Of a DNA stretch of 5,724 bases, positions 1 to 5,724 are shown piece after piece. Location of the stretch: the NCBI GenBank assembly GCA_937858455.1, contig CALLYN010000529.1:1-5724 (forward strand), given 5' to 3'. Every line of letters begins with the position of its first letter. The stretch's first letter is position 1. The position numbers and the translations under genes are program-made. The notes beneath the pieces are model-generated. The model saw only the letters and a program-made list of their open reading frames with translations, was not told where the DNA came from and made no database searches. Source of the stretch: an uncultured Kouleothrix sp. GTDB taxonomy: Bacteria; Chloroflexota; Chloroflexia; Chloroflexales; Roseiflexaceae.

Positions 1-568
1 CGGCCATCGCATTTTCATCAATTCCGGCGCCCTGCTCGAATCGACCACACCGAACCAGGTCATCGGCGTGCTCGCGCACGAGACCGGCCATATCGCCGGC
101 GGCGGGGTGCCAGTGGAGCGTGCCGCTCTGCTCGCACAGGCACGAATACCTTACAGCGCGGGCGAGCAGGCCGCGCAGCTCGGCCGGCGGCGCATTCTTG
201 TGCGCCAGGTCGAACGCGCCGCGCCGCGCGATCGCCTCGCGCGCGACATCGACAGTCGGGAAGGCCGTGCGCAAGATGCAGTTCGTGCCACTGCGCGCGC
301 GGATCGCGCGGATCACATCCAGGCCGCCCTGGTCGTGCGGGTCGTAATTATCGCCGATCCGCAGGTCGATCAGCGCAACTGCGTAGTGCGAGCGCGCCAA
401 GAGCGCCAGGGTATCGGCCAGCAGCGCCGGCCCCTGGCCAGCGGCGAGCACCGGCCGGTAGTTCCACGACACCAGATCCTGCCAGATCTGATCACGCATC
501 TCGTCGTCGTTGTCGACGATCAGCACATCAGGCATCCAGGGAGTCTCAGCGGGCGAGTGAGTCTCCAT
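1..568 (-). CDS. Response regulator, receiver domain (3' end lost at a chimeric junction)
   Basis: This encodes the likely phosphorylation partner of the upstream GAF kinase. Taking ATG at 568, residues 13 to about 140 form a CheY-like receiver. Asp19 is in VLIVDNDDEMR, the phosphoacceptor Asp68 is in ALIDLR, the switch Thr101 is in ILRTAF, and the conserved Lys124 is in AHKNAPP. The second acidic-pocket position after Asp19 is Asn20, and Lys124 is followed by Asn rather than the usual Pro. The start at 568 is chosen because GGGAAGGAG lies 7 nt upstream; an in-frame ATG at 535 lacks this. The frame is open to the window edge (189 codons), but from about codon 156 (position 103) it is only the antisense of an M48 peptidase gene, so the true protein is supported only to about residue 155. 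Any output domain cannot be seen. Residues 141-155 (YSCLCEQSGTLHWHP) may be a native linker or the start of another domain. Confidence 0.88.
   Translation of the reverse strand, partial: METHSPAETPWMPDVLIVDNDDEMRDQIWQDLVSWNYRPVLAAGQGPALLADTLALLARSHYAVALIDLRIGDNYDPHDQGGLDVIRAIRARSGTNCILRTAFPTVDVAREAIARRGAFDLAHKNAPPAELRGLLARAVRYSCLCEQSGTLHWHPAAGDMAGLVREHADDLVRCGRFEQGAGIDENAMA
2..103 (+). pseudogene. Fragment of an M48-family zinc metallopeptidase gene
   Basis: Reading codons from position 2 gives GHRIFINSGALLESTTPNQV, then IGVLAHETGHIAGG. This matches the core of M48 (Ste24p/BepA-like) peptidases, where a phrase such as 'xRIFINTGxLxxxxTPNEVIGVLAHExGHIxGGH' carries the zinc-binding HExxH. Here H77-79, E80-82 and H89-91 (base positions) supply the motif. 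In the family the next residue after AGG is normally His, but here it is Gly (104-106). From that point the plus-strand translation is just the antisense of the response regulator. The frame stays open to 595, which is a GC-rich shadow and not peptidase. The HETGHIAGG wording is typical of alphaproteobacterial members (family knowledge, from memory), which differs from the likely host of the kinase operon. The 5' part lies beyond the window or contig edge. As it stands the fragment cannot encode a working enzyme. Confidence 0.85.
101..106. other. Junction between peptidase fragment and response-regulator sequence
   Basis: To the left, plus-strand M48 peptidase coding sequence is intact up to the codons for Ala-Gly-Gly. 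To the right, minus-strand receiver-protein sequence begins. The two coding sequences face each other and neither continues past this point. The local sequence GCCGGCGGCGGGG is G-rich and could have supplied a few bases of microhomology. The position is known to within several bases only, because Gly codons and the antisense Ala/Pro codons fit either side. Confidence 0.75.
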
Positions 569-575
569 GCGGGTG

Positions 576-584
576 CTCCTTCCC
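576..584 (-). promoter_or_regulatory. Ribosome binding site of the response regulator
   Basis: GGGAAGGAG on the minus strand lies in the 21-nt gap after the kinase stop codon and 7 nt before the ATG at 568. It supports this upstream start over the in-frame ATG at 535, and indicates that the regulator is translated from the same message as the kinase. Confidence 0.8.
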
Positions 585-589
585 TTCGG

Positions 590-3500
590 CTATAGTGCGC
601 TCGGCAGCTCGATCGCAAACACTGCCCCGGCGGCCGACGGCAGCAGCTTGATCCGGCAGCCCAGGCCCTCGAGCATAATGCGCACAAACATGAGGCCCAG
701 GCCGCCTGGCCGATTTTTCGTCGTGATCTGCCGCTGGAACAGTGCGAGGCGCACGTCGGCCGGAACACCCGGGCCGGTATCTTCCAGCCGGATTTCGACC
801 GCCGCCGCGTGAAACAGGGTACGCACGGTGATCGTGCCGCCGTGCGGGCGCATGGCCTCGCGCGCGTTGCGCGCGAGGTGCAGCAGCACGCGCCGCAGCA
901 CCATCGGGTTGGTGGCCACGGTGCGCTCGCCTTCGGCCAGGCGCAGCCGCAGCTCGGCATCTTGGCCAAGCGGAATGCTCGGCAGCTCGCGCGCGAGCCA
1001 CTCATTGATCGCCAGCGGCTGGGTGTCGATCTCGCCCTCGGCGGCGCGCGTGTCGGTGAAGGTGATCGCCAGGCGCCCGGCGTGCAGCGCCAAGTCGTCG
1101 AGGTACACCTGGGCCAGCTCCATAGCCCATGCCGCATCGAGCGCCCGCTGCGGCGCCGCCGCCGGGTCGAGGCGCGCTGCCAGCGCTGCCAGGCGCGGGT
1201 CGCGGCCCTGGCCCAGCCGCCGCAGATCGCGGTAGGTGCAGCTTGGCAGGCGCTTCATTCGGTCGACTAGCGAGCGGATATGGCTAAGCTCGCTATTCAC
1301 ATCGTGGGCGATCTCGGCAGCCCAGGCGATCCGCGCGGCGGCCATGGTGAGGAAGCGCAGCCGTGAATCTTGCTCGACGCGCTCGATCGCCGCCTCGGCC
1401 TGGCGCGCAAACAGGCTGATCAGGTTGCTCTGCGCGCCGGTGAGCGTGCGAGCGGCGCTGGCGTTGTCAAGCGTCAGCAGGCCCCAGACACGCTCCTGGA
1501 CAATCAGCGGCAGTTCGACCCACTCGCCCACCGGCGGGCGAAAGCCGCGCTCAAGAAACAGCGCGTCGAGCTGGCTCTGGCGCTCGGCCTGGCCCTGGAA
1601 TACGCGCGGTCTGCGCTGCTCGATCGCCGCACGGCTCGAGGGCTCGCCCGCAAGCGGCAGGGTGACGCGCTCGAACGGTGCCAGCTCGGGGCTGCCGCGC
1701 TGGCTCACCCCAATAATCGCCTCGCCGTCGTCGCTCAGGCGCCACAGGCGCGCGCGCTCGAACTCGAGCGGCTCGCTGCCGGCAACAATTTGCTCGGCCA
1801 CTTTTTCAAGCGTGTCGGCCGGCTGCAGCTTGCTAGCTACCTCGGCCAGGTCCTTGAGCCAGGCGCTCTCGGAGCGCTGGCGCTCCTCTTCTTCATACAG
1901 CCGGGCGCGCTCAAGCGCGGCCTCGGCCTGGCGGCCAAACAGCCCTATCAGGCCGCGCTGGGCGCTGGTGAGCGACTGGGTCTTCTGGTCGCGGTCGAGG
2001 AACAACACGCCGCGCCAGTGCTGGCCGGCGCCAATGCGAATACCGACCCATTCGCCTACGGCCGGGCGCGCCTGCTCGTCGAGCACGCCAGCGCCGAGCT
2101 GGGTGCCGTCGAAAAACTCGATGCCGTCGCCGCTCGTGAGTACCTTCTGGATATACGGCGAGTGGCTGCGGCTGGTGGTTCGCGTCTCGAAGTCTTCGAG
2201 CAGCGCGCTGCCCCACTGCGCCACCCCGCGTACCGTCTGGCCGTCGTCGCTGAGCTGCCACAGCCGCGCGCGCATAAAGCCCAGCCGCTGCACGCCGCGC
2301 ACAACGACATCGGCCACCTCGTGGAGCTGCCGGGCGCGCTGCAGCTCGCGGCCAACATCGTGCAGCTCTTTCAGCCAGGCGCTCTCAAAGCGCTGGCGCT
2401 GCTCTTCTTCGTACAGCCGGGCGCGCTCGATCGCCGCCTCGGCCTGCTGGCGCAACCAGCCGAGCAGGTTGCGCTGGGCCTCGCTGATCGGCCGGCGCAG
2501 CTGCCCGTGGTCGAGGAACAGCAGCCCCTGCCACTGCTGGCCAAGGCCGATGCGGATGCCGGCCCACTCGCCGAGCGGTGGGTGGAACTTATCGCTGCCA
2601 TAGTGATCTTCGAGCACGCCAGTGCCATGCGACGCCCCCTGGAAGAACTCAATGCCGGCGCCAGCTAGCACCTTCTGCATATATGGCGAGCGGCCGGTGT
2701 CGGCCTGCATCTCGGCGAAATTGTCGAGGTCGGGGTCGCCCCACTGGGCCACACCGCTGGCGTGGCGCTTGTCGTCGCTGAGCTGCCACAGCCGCGCGCG
2801 TACAAACCCGAGATCCTGCGCGCCGCGCACCACGATCGCCGCGACGCTCTGCAGGCCGCGGGCGCGCTGCAGGCGGTTGGCCACGGCATTGAGCTTTTCG
2901 AACAGCTGGCGCTGCGCGCGCTCGAGCACGCCGTCTTCGTACAGCCGGGCGCGCTCGAGCGCGGCCTCGGCCTGGCGCGCGAACAGGTTCAGCAGCTGCT
3001 CCTGCTCGGCGCTGAGGCGCCGCGCGTCGTCGCCGTTGTCGAGCACCAGCACGCCACGCCACTGCGCGCTGCCCTCGACCTTGCCGATCCCCAGGCGCAG
3101 GCCCACCCAGCCGCCGCGCGGCGAGCGGTAGCCGTGCGCGGCATAGTGCTGCGAGAGGATGTCGGGGCCGTCGGCATGGCCATAGAATGTGACCGGCGCG
3201 GGGCTGGCGAGCATCTTGCGAATATAGAGCGAGTCCGAGCGGCGGATCACCAGGTTGGCGAAATCTTCAAGCCCCGCAGTGCCGATCTGGCACACGCCCT
3301 CGAGGGTCTGCGCGTCGGCGCGCAGGCGCCACAGCCGCGCGCGCGCGAAGCCTAGGCGCTGCGCGCCGTGCAGAATAGCCTCCTGCACGCTTTCTGGCTT
3401 GAGTGCCAGCTGCAGCTCGCTGGCCACTAGCGAAAGCTGCTCGAGCCAATCGCGCTCGGCCGCGCGCCGCACGCGCTCAAGGGCCGCAGCGGCCTGGCGC

Positions 3501-5545
3501 CCGAACAGCTCGATCAGGTCGAGCCGGTCGCGCTGCTCGGGCGGGAACGGCTGCTCGCCATAGTCGAGCACCAGCAGGCCAAAGCAGCGGTCGTTGTTCC
3601 ACAGCGGCACGCCAATGCGCTCATCGGCGGGGGGCGCGAAGCCGCGCGCGGCCAGCTGCCGGTCGATCAGCACCGGCAGGTCGCCGCGCCACGGGAAGAT
3701 TTTCGGCCGGTCGCCGACCAATATCTCGCGCGCGTAGTCGGCCTGGCCGATCGAGAGCGTGGCGCCTACCAGGTCGGCCACGTGGTCGGCGCCGGTCTGG
3801 CAGATGCACTCGATCGTGCTCCCGTCGGCGCTCAGCTGCCACAGCCGCGCGCGCACAAAGCCCAGGCTTAGGCCGCCCTGCACAATCGCGCGCGCCGCCT
3901 CGGGCAGCGTCGAGGCCTGCTGGGTGCGCTCGGCGATCGCCGAGAGCGTCGCCAGCCACTTGCGCTCGACCTGCTGGCGCCGGTCGGCCTCGTAGAGCTG
4001 CGCGCGCTCGAGCACCGCCGCGCCCTGGCGGCCAAACAGCTGCAGCAGGTCGCGCTGGCCGGGGTAGAGCACGCGCGGCCGGTGGATGTTGTCGAGCGTC
4101 AAAATGCCAAACATGCGGTCATTTGTCCACAATGGCAGGCTGACCCAGTCGCCCACCGGGGCGGCGAAGCCGGGGTAGGTGCGCACCAGGTAGGTGTCGC
4201 CCTCTTCGATCCCGCGAAAGAAGCGCGGCTCGCGCGCGCCGTCCATATGCTGGCTGAAATGCGACTGTGTATACTCAACGTGCAACGACTGAAAATTCGG
4301 AAGCGAATCGTTGCCCGATTCGCTCAATCCGTCGATATACTGGCCGTCGGCGCTGAGCAGCCACAGCCGCACCCGGTCGAAGTCGAGCCGGCGCCCGCCC
4401 TGCGCGAGCAGCTCGGCGGCCTCGCGCAGCGTCTGCACGTGCTGGGCCGCGGCGATGGTGTCAGAGATGATCGAGAACCAGGTGCGCTCGTAGGCCTTGC
4501 GCGCGCGGTCGAGCGCGGCGGCGGCCTGCTGGCCGAACAGCGCCAGCAGCTTCTGCTGATCGCGGTCGAGCACGCGCGGCGCGGCGGCGTTGTCGAGCAT
4601 CAGTACGCCTACCAGCTGCTGGTTGCTGAGCAGCGGAATGCCGACCCAGTCGCCAGCCGGCGGCTGGTAGCCCTGCTGGCGAAACGTGCGCGAGAGGTAG
4701 CCCGGGCCGTGCTCTTCGCCACGAAAGAACACCGGCTGCTTGGCCACGATCACGCGCTCGATATACTTCGAGGCACGGCGCGGGAAGCGTACCGCCTCGA
4801 ACGCGTCGAGCCCCGCGCAGCCCGCCTGGGCCACGGCGATCAGCAGCTCGTGGTCTTCGCTCAGCAGCCACAGCCGCACGCGCTCGAAGCCCAGGCGGCG
4901 GCCGCCGGCGATAATGATCGCCGTGGTTTCGTCGAACGAGGTGGTGCGCTGCTCGTCGGCGCCAATGTGGATCAGCTCCTCGAGCCAGTCGCGCTCCTGC
5001 TCGCGGCGGCGCAGCTCCTCGGCCAGGCTGGTGTGCTCGATCGCGGCGGCGATCTGCTGGCCAAACAGGCTCAGTACCAGGCGGCGCTCGGGCGTGATCG
5101 CGCCGGGCTGGTCGGCATTGTCGAGCGTGAGCATGCCCCAGCAGTGCGCGCCGGCCCACAGCGGCATGTGTACCCACTGGCCGATCGGCGCGGCAAACTT
5201 CTCTGGCCCAAGGTAGCGCGGCAGCATCCAGGCGCCAAGCTGCTCGCCGTCGAAGTACTGGGGCTCGCGCGCTTGCAGCACCTGCTGCGAGTAGGGCGAC
5301 TCGTGCAGGGCGATGCTCAGCCCGCGAAATTCGCCGCCGGCCGGGTCGCCGGCCTGGCTCATGCCGATCAGCGAAACGCCGTCGGGCGTCAGCCGCCACA
5401 GCCGGGCGCGCGCGAACCCCAGCGCGATACCGCTGCGCACGACGCAATCGGCGAGCTGGTCGATCGACTCAGCCCGGCGCACGTCGGCGCTAATACCGTT
5501 GAGCAGGCGCAGCCAGCCGCCCTCCGACGCGATCTGATTGAGCAT
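590..5545 (-). CDS. Multi-GAF (8x) soluble sensor histidine kinase
   Basis: The 1651-residue protein is predicted to autophosphorylate on histidine and signal to the response regulator encoded next to it. Residues 11 to about 1394 hold eight tandem GAF units of 166 to 182 residues. Each has an LGFxRARLW-like strand near its start, a late (G/V)xLxLD(N) strand and a closing helix of the type LFxRQAxAAxERA. The kinase core follows. His1414 lies in EIAHDVNSEL (DHp helix). The N box is LLHLARNAREAM with Asn1560, the G1 box is EDTGPG (1588-1593) and the G2 box is GGLGL (1614-1618). No signal peptide or membrane segment is visible, so it should be cytosolic. The ATG at 5545 is preceded by GGAGG at 6-nt spacing. 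The frame is uninterrupted to TAG at 592-590, and the regulator starts 21 nt downstream, so the two are probably one operon. Sensor kinases usually carry one or two GAF domains, so eight is exceptional. The ligand is unknown. Confidence 0.95.
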   Translation of the reverse strand: MLNQIASEGGWLRLLNGISADVRRAESIDQLADCVVRSGIALGFARARLWRLTPDGVSLIGMSQAGDPAGGEFRGLSIALHESPYSQQVLQAREPQYFDGEQLGAWMLPRYLGPEKFAAPIGQWVHMPLWAGAHCWGMLTLDNADQPGAITPERRLVLSLFGQQIAAAIEHTSLAEELRRREQERDWLEELIHIGADEQRTTSFDETTAIIIAGGRRLGFERVRLWLLSEDHELLIAVAQAGCAGLDAFEAVRFPRRASKYIERVIVAKQPVFFRGEEHGPGYLSRTFRQQGYQPPAGDWVGIPLLSNQQLVGVLMLDNAAAPRVLDRDQQKLLALFGQQAAAALDRARKAYERTWFSIISDTIAAAQHVQTLREAAELLAQGGRRLDFDRVRLWLLSADGQYIDGLSESGNDSLPNFQSLHVEYTQSHFSQHMDGAREPRFFRGIEEGDTYLVRTYPGFAAPVGDWVSLPLWTNDRMFGILTLDNIHRPRVLYPGQRDLLQLFGRQGAAVLERAQLYEADRRQQVERKWLATLSAIAERTQQASTLPEAARAIVQGGLSLGFVRARLWQLSADGSTIECICQTGADHVADLVGATLSIGQADYAREILVGDRPKIFPWRGDLPVLIDRQLAARGFAPPADERIGVPLWNNDRCFGLLVLDYGEQPFPPEQRDRLDLIELFGRQAAAALERVRRAAERDWLEQLSLVASELQLALKPESVQEAILHGAQRLGFARARLWRLRADAQTLEGVCQIGTAGLEDFANLVIRRSDSLYIRKMLASPAPVTFYGHADGPDILSQHYAAHGYRSPRGGWVGLRLGIGKVEGSAQWRGVLVLDNGDDARRLSAEQEQLLNLFARQAEAALERARLYEDGVLERAQRQLFEKLNAVANRLQRARGLQSVAAIVVRGAQDLGFVRARLWQLSDDKRHASGVAQWGDPDLDNFAEMQADTGRSPYMQKVLAGAGIEFFQGASHGTGVLEDHYGSDKFHPPLGEWAGIRIGLGQQWQGLLFLDHGQLRRPISEAQRNLLGWLRQQAEAAIERARLYEEEQRQRFESAWLKELHDVGRELQRARQLHEVADVVVRGVQRLGFMRARLWQLSDDGQTVRGVAQWGSALLEDFETRTTSRSHSPYIQKVLTSGDGIEFFDGTQLGAGVLDEQARPAVGEWVGIRIGAGQHWRGVLFLDRDQKTQSLTSAQRGLIGLFGRQAEAALERARLYEEEERQRSESAWLKDLAEVASKLQPADTLEKVAEQIVAGSEPLEFERARLWRLSDDGEAIIGVSQRGSPELAPFERVTLPLAGEPSSRAAIEQRRPRVFQGQAERQSQLDALFLERGFRPPVGEWVELPLIVQERVWGLLTLDNASAARTLTGAQSNLISLFARQAEAAIERVEQDSRLRFLTMAAARIAWAAEIAHDVNSELSHIRSLVDRMKRLPSCTYRDLRRLGQGRDPRLAALAARLDPAAAPQRALDAAWAMELAQVYLDDLALHAGRLAITFTDTRAAEGEIDTQPLAINEWLARELPSIPLGQDAELRLRLAEGERTVATNPMVLRRVLLHLARNAREAMRPHGGTITVRTLFHAAAVEIRLEDTGPGVPADVRLALFQRQITTKNRPGGLGLMFVRIMLEGLGCRIKLLPSAAGAVFAIELPSAL
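593..1363 (-). other. Histidine kinase core (DHp plus HATPase) of the multi-GAF protein
   Basis: Residues 1395-1651. The first DHp helix runs about 1400-1433 and carries His1414 (codon 1306-1304) in H-D-x-N, resembling the H-(E/D)-x-N motif of HPK4-type kinases. A Pro/Ala/Arg-rich stretch (1434-1470) separates it from the probable second DHp helix (about 1467-1488). The ATP-binding domain has TNPMVLRRVLLHLARNAREAM as N box; the key Asn1560 is present, and the earlier position often Asn is His1556. G1 is EDTGPGVP, an F-box-like segment is LFQRQITTK, and G2 is GGLGL. All residues normally needed for catalysis appear present, so an active kinase is expected. Confidence 0.9.
1364..5515 (-). repeat. 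Eight tandem GAF-domain units within the kinase
   Basis: Unit boundaries are set at the recurring Trp/Phe that opens each unit. Residues and positions are: 1, 11-186 (5515-4988); 2, 187-355 (4987-4481); 3, 356-529 (4480-3959); 4, 530-699 (3958-3449); 5, 700-881 (3448-2903); 6, 882-1056 (2902-2378); 7, 1057-1228 (2377-1862); 8, 1229-1394 (1861-1364). Units 1-4 and 8 have a P-L-W/I type strand before the LD(N) strand (for example MPLWAG, LPLWTN). Units 5-7 replace it with R-(L/I)-G-x-G...W (LRLGIG, IRIGLG, IRIGAG). The LDN motif becomes LDY in unit 4, LDH in unit 6 and LDR in unit 7. Unit 4 also lacks the Trp of the G-x-W motif (ADER instead of, for example, VGDW). Units are joined by Arg/Glu-rich helices (RARLYEEEQRQR) expected to be coiled coil. 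Confidence 0.9.
2243..2800. repeat. Near-identical DNA repeats in GAF units 6 and 7 (30-bp match at both ends of this span)
   Basis: Positions 2243-2272 and 2771-2800 are identical over 30 bp (beginning GTCGTCGCTGAGCTGCCACA). They lie 528 bp apart, exactly 176 codons, and encode the RARLWQLSDD segment of units 7 and 6. A related copy starts near 3832 in unit 4, where at least 22 bp (AGCTGCCACAGCCGCGCGCG and two more bases) also match. A second matching pair of about 23 bp, TTCGTACAGCCGGGCGCGCT and three more bases, lies near 2408 and 2937 and encodes the closing ERARLYEE helix. The DNA-level identity suggests recent duplication or gene conversion rather than only protein-level constraint. Confidence 0.75.
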
Positions 5546-5551
5546 GTGCTT

Positions 5552-5556
5552 CCTCC
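5552..5556 (-). promoter_or_regulatory. Ribosome binding site of the kinase
   Basis: On the minus strand GGAGG is followed by six bases and the ATG at 5545. This is a strong Shine-Dalgarno match and fixes the kinase start. It overlaps the 14-bp palindrome at 5554-5567. Confidence 0.8.
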
Positions 5557-5567
5557 AAGCGCTTGGA
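5554..5567. promoter_or_regulatory. 14-bp perfect palindrome over the kinase leader, candidate operator
   Basis: TCCAAGCGCTTGGA equals its own reverse complement. The AAGCGCTT centre resembles operators of LacI/GalR-family regulators (family knowledge), but no regulator is in the window. Its left end covers three bases of the kinase ribosome binding site (5552-5556), so a bound protein could block transcription near the start, or the sequence could act in the message. Function is inferred only. Confidence 0.45.
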
Positions 5568-5588
5568 TCGACACGTGGATAGCTGCGT

Positions 5589-5617
5589 AGTCTAGCCGAA
5601 ACTGGCGCGGCGCACTA
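5589..5617 (-). promoter_or_regulatory. Weak candidate promoter for the kinase operon
   Basis: TAGACT (5594-5589, minus strand) fits a -10 hexamer and would start transcription near 5582, giving a leader of roughly 36 nt. The hexamer 17 bp upstream, TAGTGC (5617-5612), is a poor -35, so an activator bound at the GCTGA array immediately upstream would be needed. No better leftward promoter was found in the 179-nt non-coding region. Confidence 0.25.
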
Positions 5618-5626
5618 GCCCCTGCC

Positions 5627-5662
5627 GCTGACTCGCGGCTGAAAATGGCTGAGATGCGCTGA
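5627..5662. repeat. Four helically phased GCTGA direct repeats, candidate activator site
   Basis: GCTGA occurs on the plus strand at 5627-5631, 5638-5642, 5648-5652 and 5658-5662, with spacings of 11, 10 and 10 bp (TCAGC on the minus strand). Pentamers spaced by one helical turn are typical of response-regulator sites such as the 11-bp Pho-box repeats (family knowledge). The array lies 82 to 117 bp upstream of the kinase start and just upstream of both promoter guesses, so it could serve either direction. Short GC-rich words recur by chance, so confidence is limited. Confidence 0.35.
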
Positions 5663-5698
5663 GGCCGCGCCAAAATCTGCTACCATACGCGCGCGGCC
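5663..5698 (+). promoter_or_regulatory. Extended -10 element inside an 8-bp inverted repeat, possible rightward promoter
   Basis: TGCTACCAT (5678-5686) fits the extended -10 pattern TGnTAnnnT on the plus strand. It sits in a 20-bp gap between the perfect inverted repeat arms GGCCGCGC (5663-5670) and GCGCGGCC (5691-5698). No good -35 is seen, but the last GCTGA repeat (5658-5662) occupies that place, as in activator-dependent promoters. An AGGA followed by A residues at the right edge (5718-5724) could be a ribosome binding site of a gene starting just outside. On the minus strand the same place reads TTGCTC, 19 bp, TATGGT (5712-5682), a weak alternative promoter for the kinase. Confidence 0.25.
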
Positions 5699-5724
5699 GC
5701 CGTGGCGAGCAACTTGCAGGAAAA

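Noticed and set aside
104..595. Continuation of the peptidase frame to the stop at 595
   Set aside because: After the junction the translation lacks the His that should follow AGG and all later M48 sequence, and it is the exact complement of receiver codons that include Asp68, Thr101 and Lys124.
520..1137. Minus-strand frame of 205 codons inside the kinase 3' end
   Set aside because: It is an alternative frame of the histidine kinase core, which has intact N, G1 and G2 boxes in its own frame.
1236..2668. Two overlapping plus-strand frames (1236-2603 and 1370-2668) of more than 430 codons
   Set aside because: Both are antisense shadows of GAF units 6-8. Their Ser/Arg-rich or Ala/Leu-rich composition and internal repeats only mirror the GAF array.
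4461..5447. Minus-strand frame of 328 codons, Arg/Ala-rich
   Set aside because: It is a frame-shifted reading of GAF units 1-3 with no motif of its own.
1364..5515. Repeats considered as a CRISPR array or mobile-element repeats
   Set aside because: The period of about 500-550 bp follows protein domain units in frame with the kinase. There are no short regular spacers, no transposase and no terminal inverted repeats.
4082..5590. Plus-strand open frame of 502 codons opposite the kinase
   Set aside because: It is antisense to GAF units 1-3, where protein repeats and motifs are clear on the minus strand. Its translation shows the mirrored repeats of that gene and no recognisable domain. Long antisense frames are common in GC-rich genes.

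Overview
The window is GC-rich DNA of bacterial type. It is dominated by one leftward (minus-strand) two-component signalling operon. A very large soluble sensor histidine kinase (1651 residues, positions 5545 to 590) is built from eight tandem GAF units and one C-terminal kinase core. It is followed after a 21-nt gap by a response regulator (from 568 leftward) with its own strong ribosome binding site. Chains of GAF domains on a kinase with an H-D-x-N phosphoacceptor motif, together with the base composition, resemble filamentous Chloroflexota (Roseiflexus/Kouleothrix type). That assignment is an inference from memory of the family, not a database match.

Layout, left to right. Positions 2 to about 103 encode, on the plus strand, an unmistakable piece of an M48 zinc metallopeptidase containing H-E-T-G-H. 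The similarity stops abruptly just before the next expected conserved histidine. From about 104 to 568 the sequence is the response regulator on the minus strand. Its frame happens to stay open through the peptidase piece to the window edge, but those last ~34 codons are antisense peptidase and not regulator. This is a junction between two unrelated sequences, most simply a chimeric contig end or amplification/assembly chimera, less likely a real rearrangement. Positions 590 to 5545 are the kinase. Positions 5546 to 5724 are non-coding and carry candidate control sites: a 14-bp perfect palindrome over the kinase ribosome binding site, four helically phased GCTGA repeats, and an 8-bp inverted repeat around an extended -10 element that points rightward out of the window.

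How the genes work together (inference from family knowledge): the GAF array senses one or more small cytosolic signals or acts as a multi-input dimerisation stalk. The kinase core autophosphorylates at His1414 and passes phosphate to Asp68 of the co-transcribed regulator. The regulator's output, if it has any beyond the receiver, is lost at the junction. The GAF array has grown by internal duplication: units 5, 6 and 7 form their own subclass, and units 6 and 7 are the closest pair, with a perfect 30-bp DNA match 528 bp apart.
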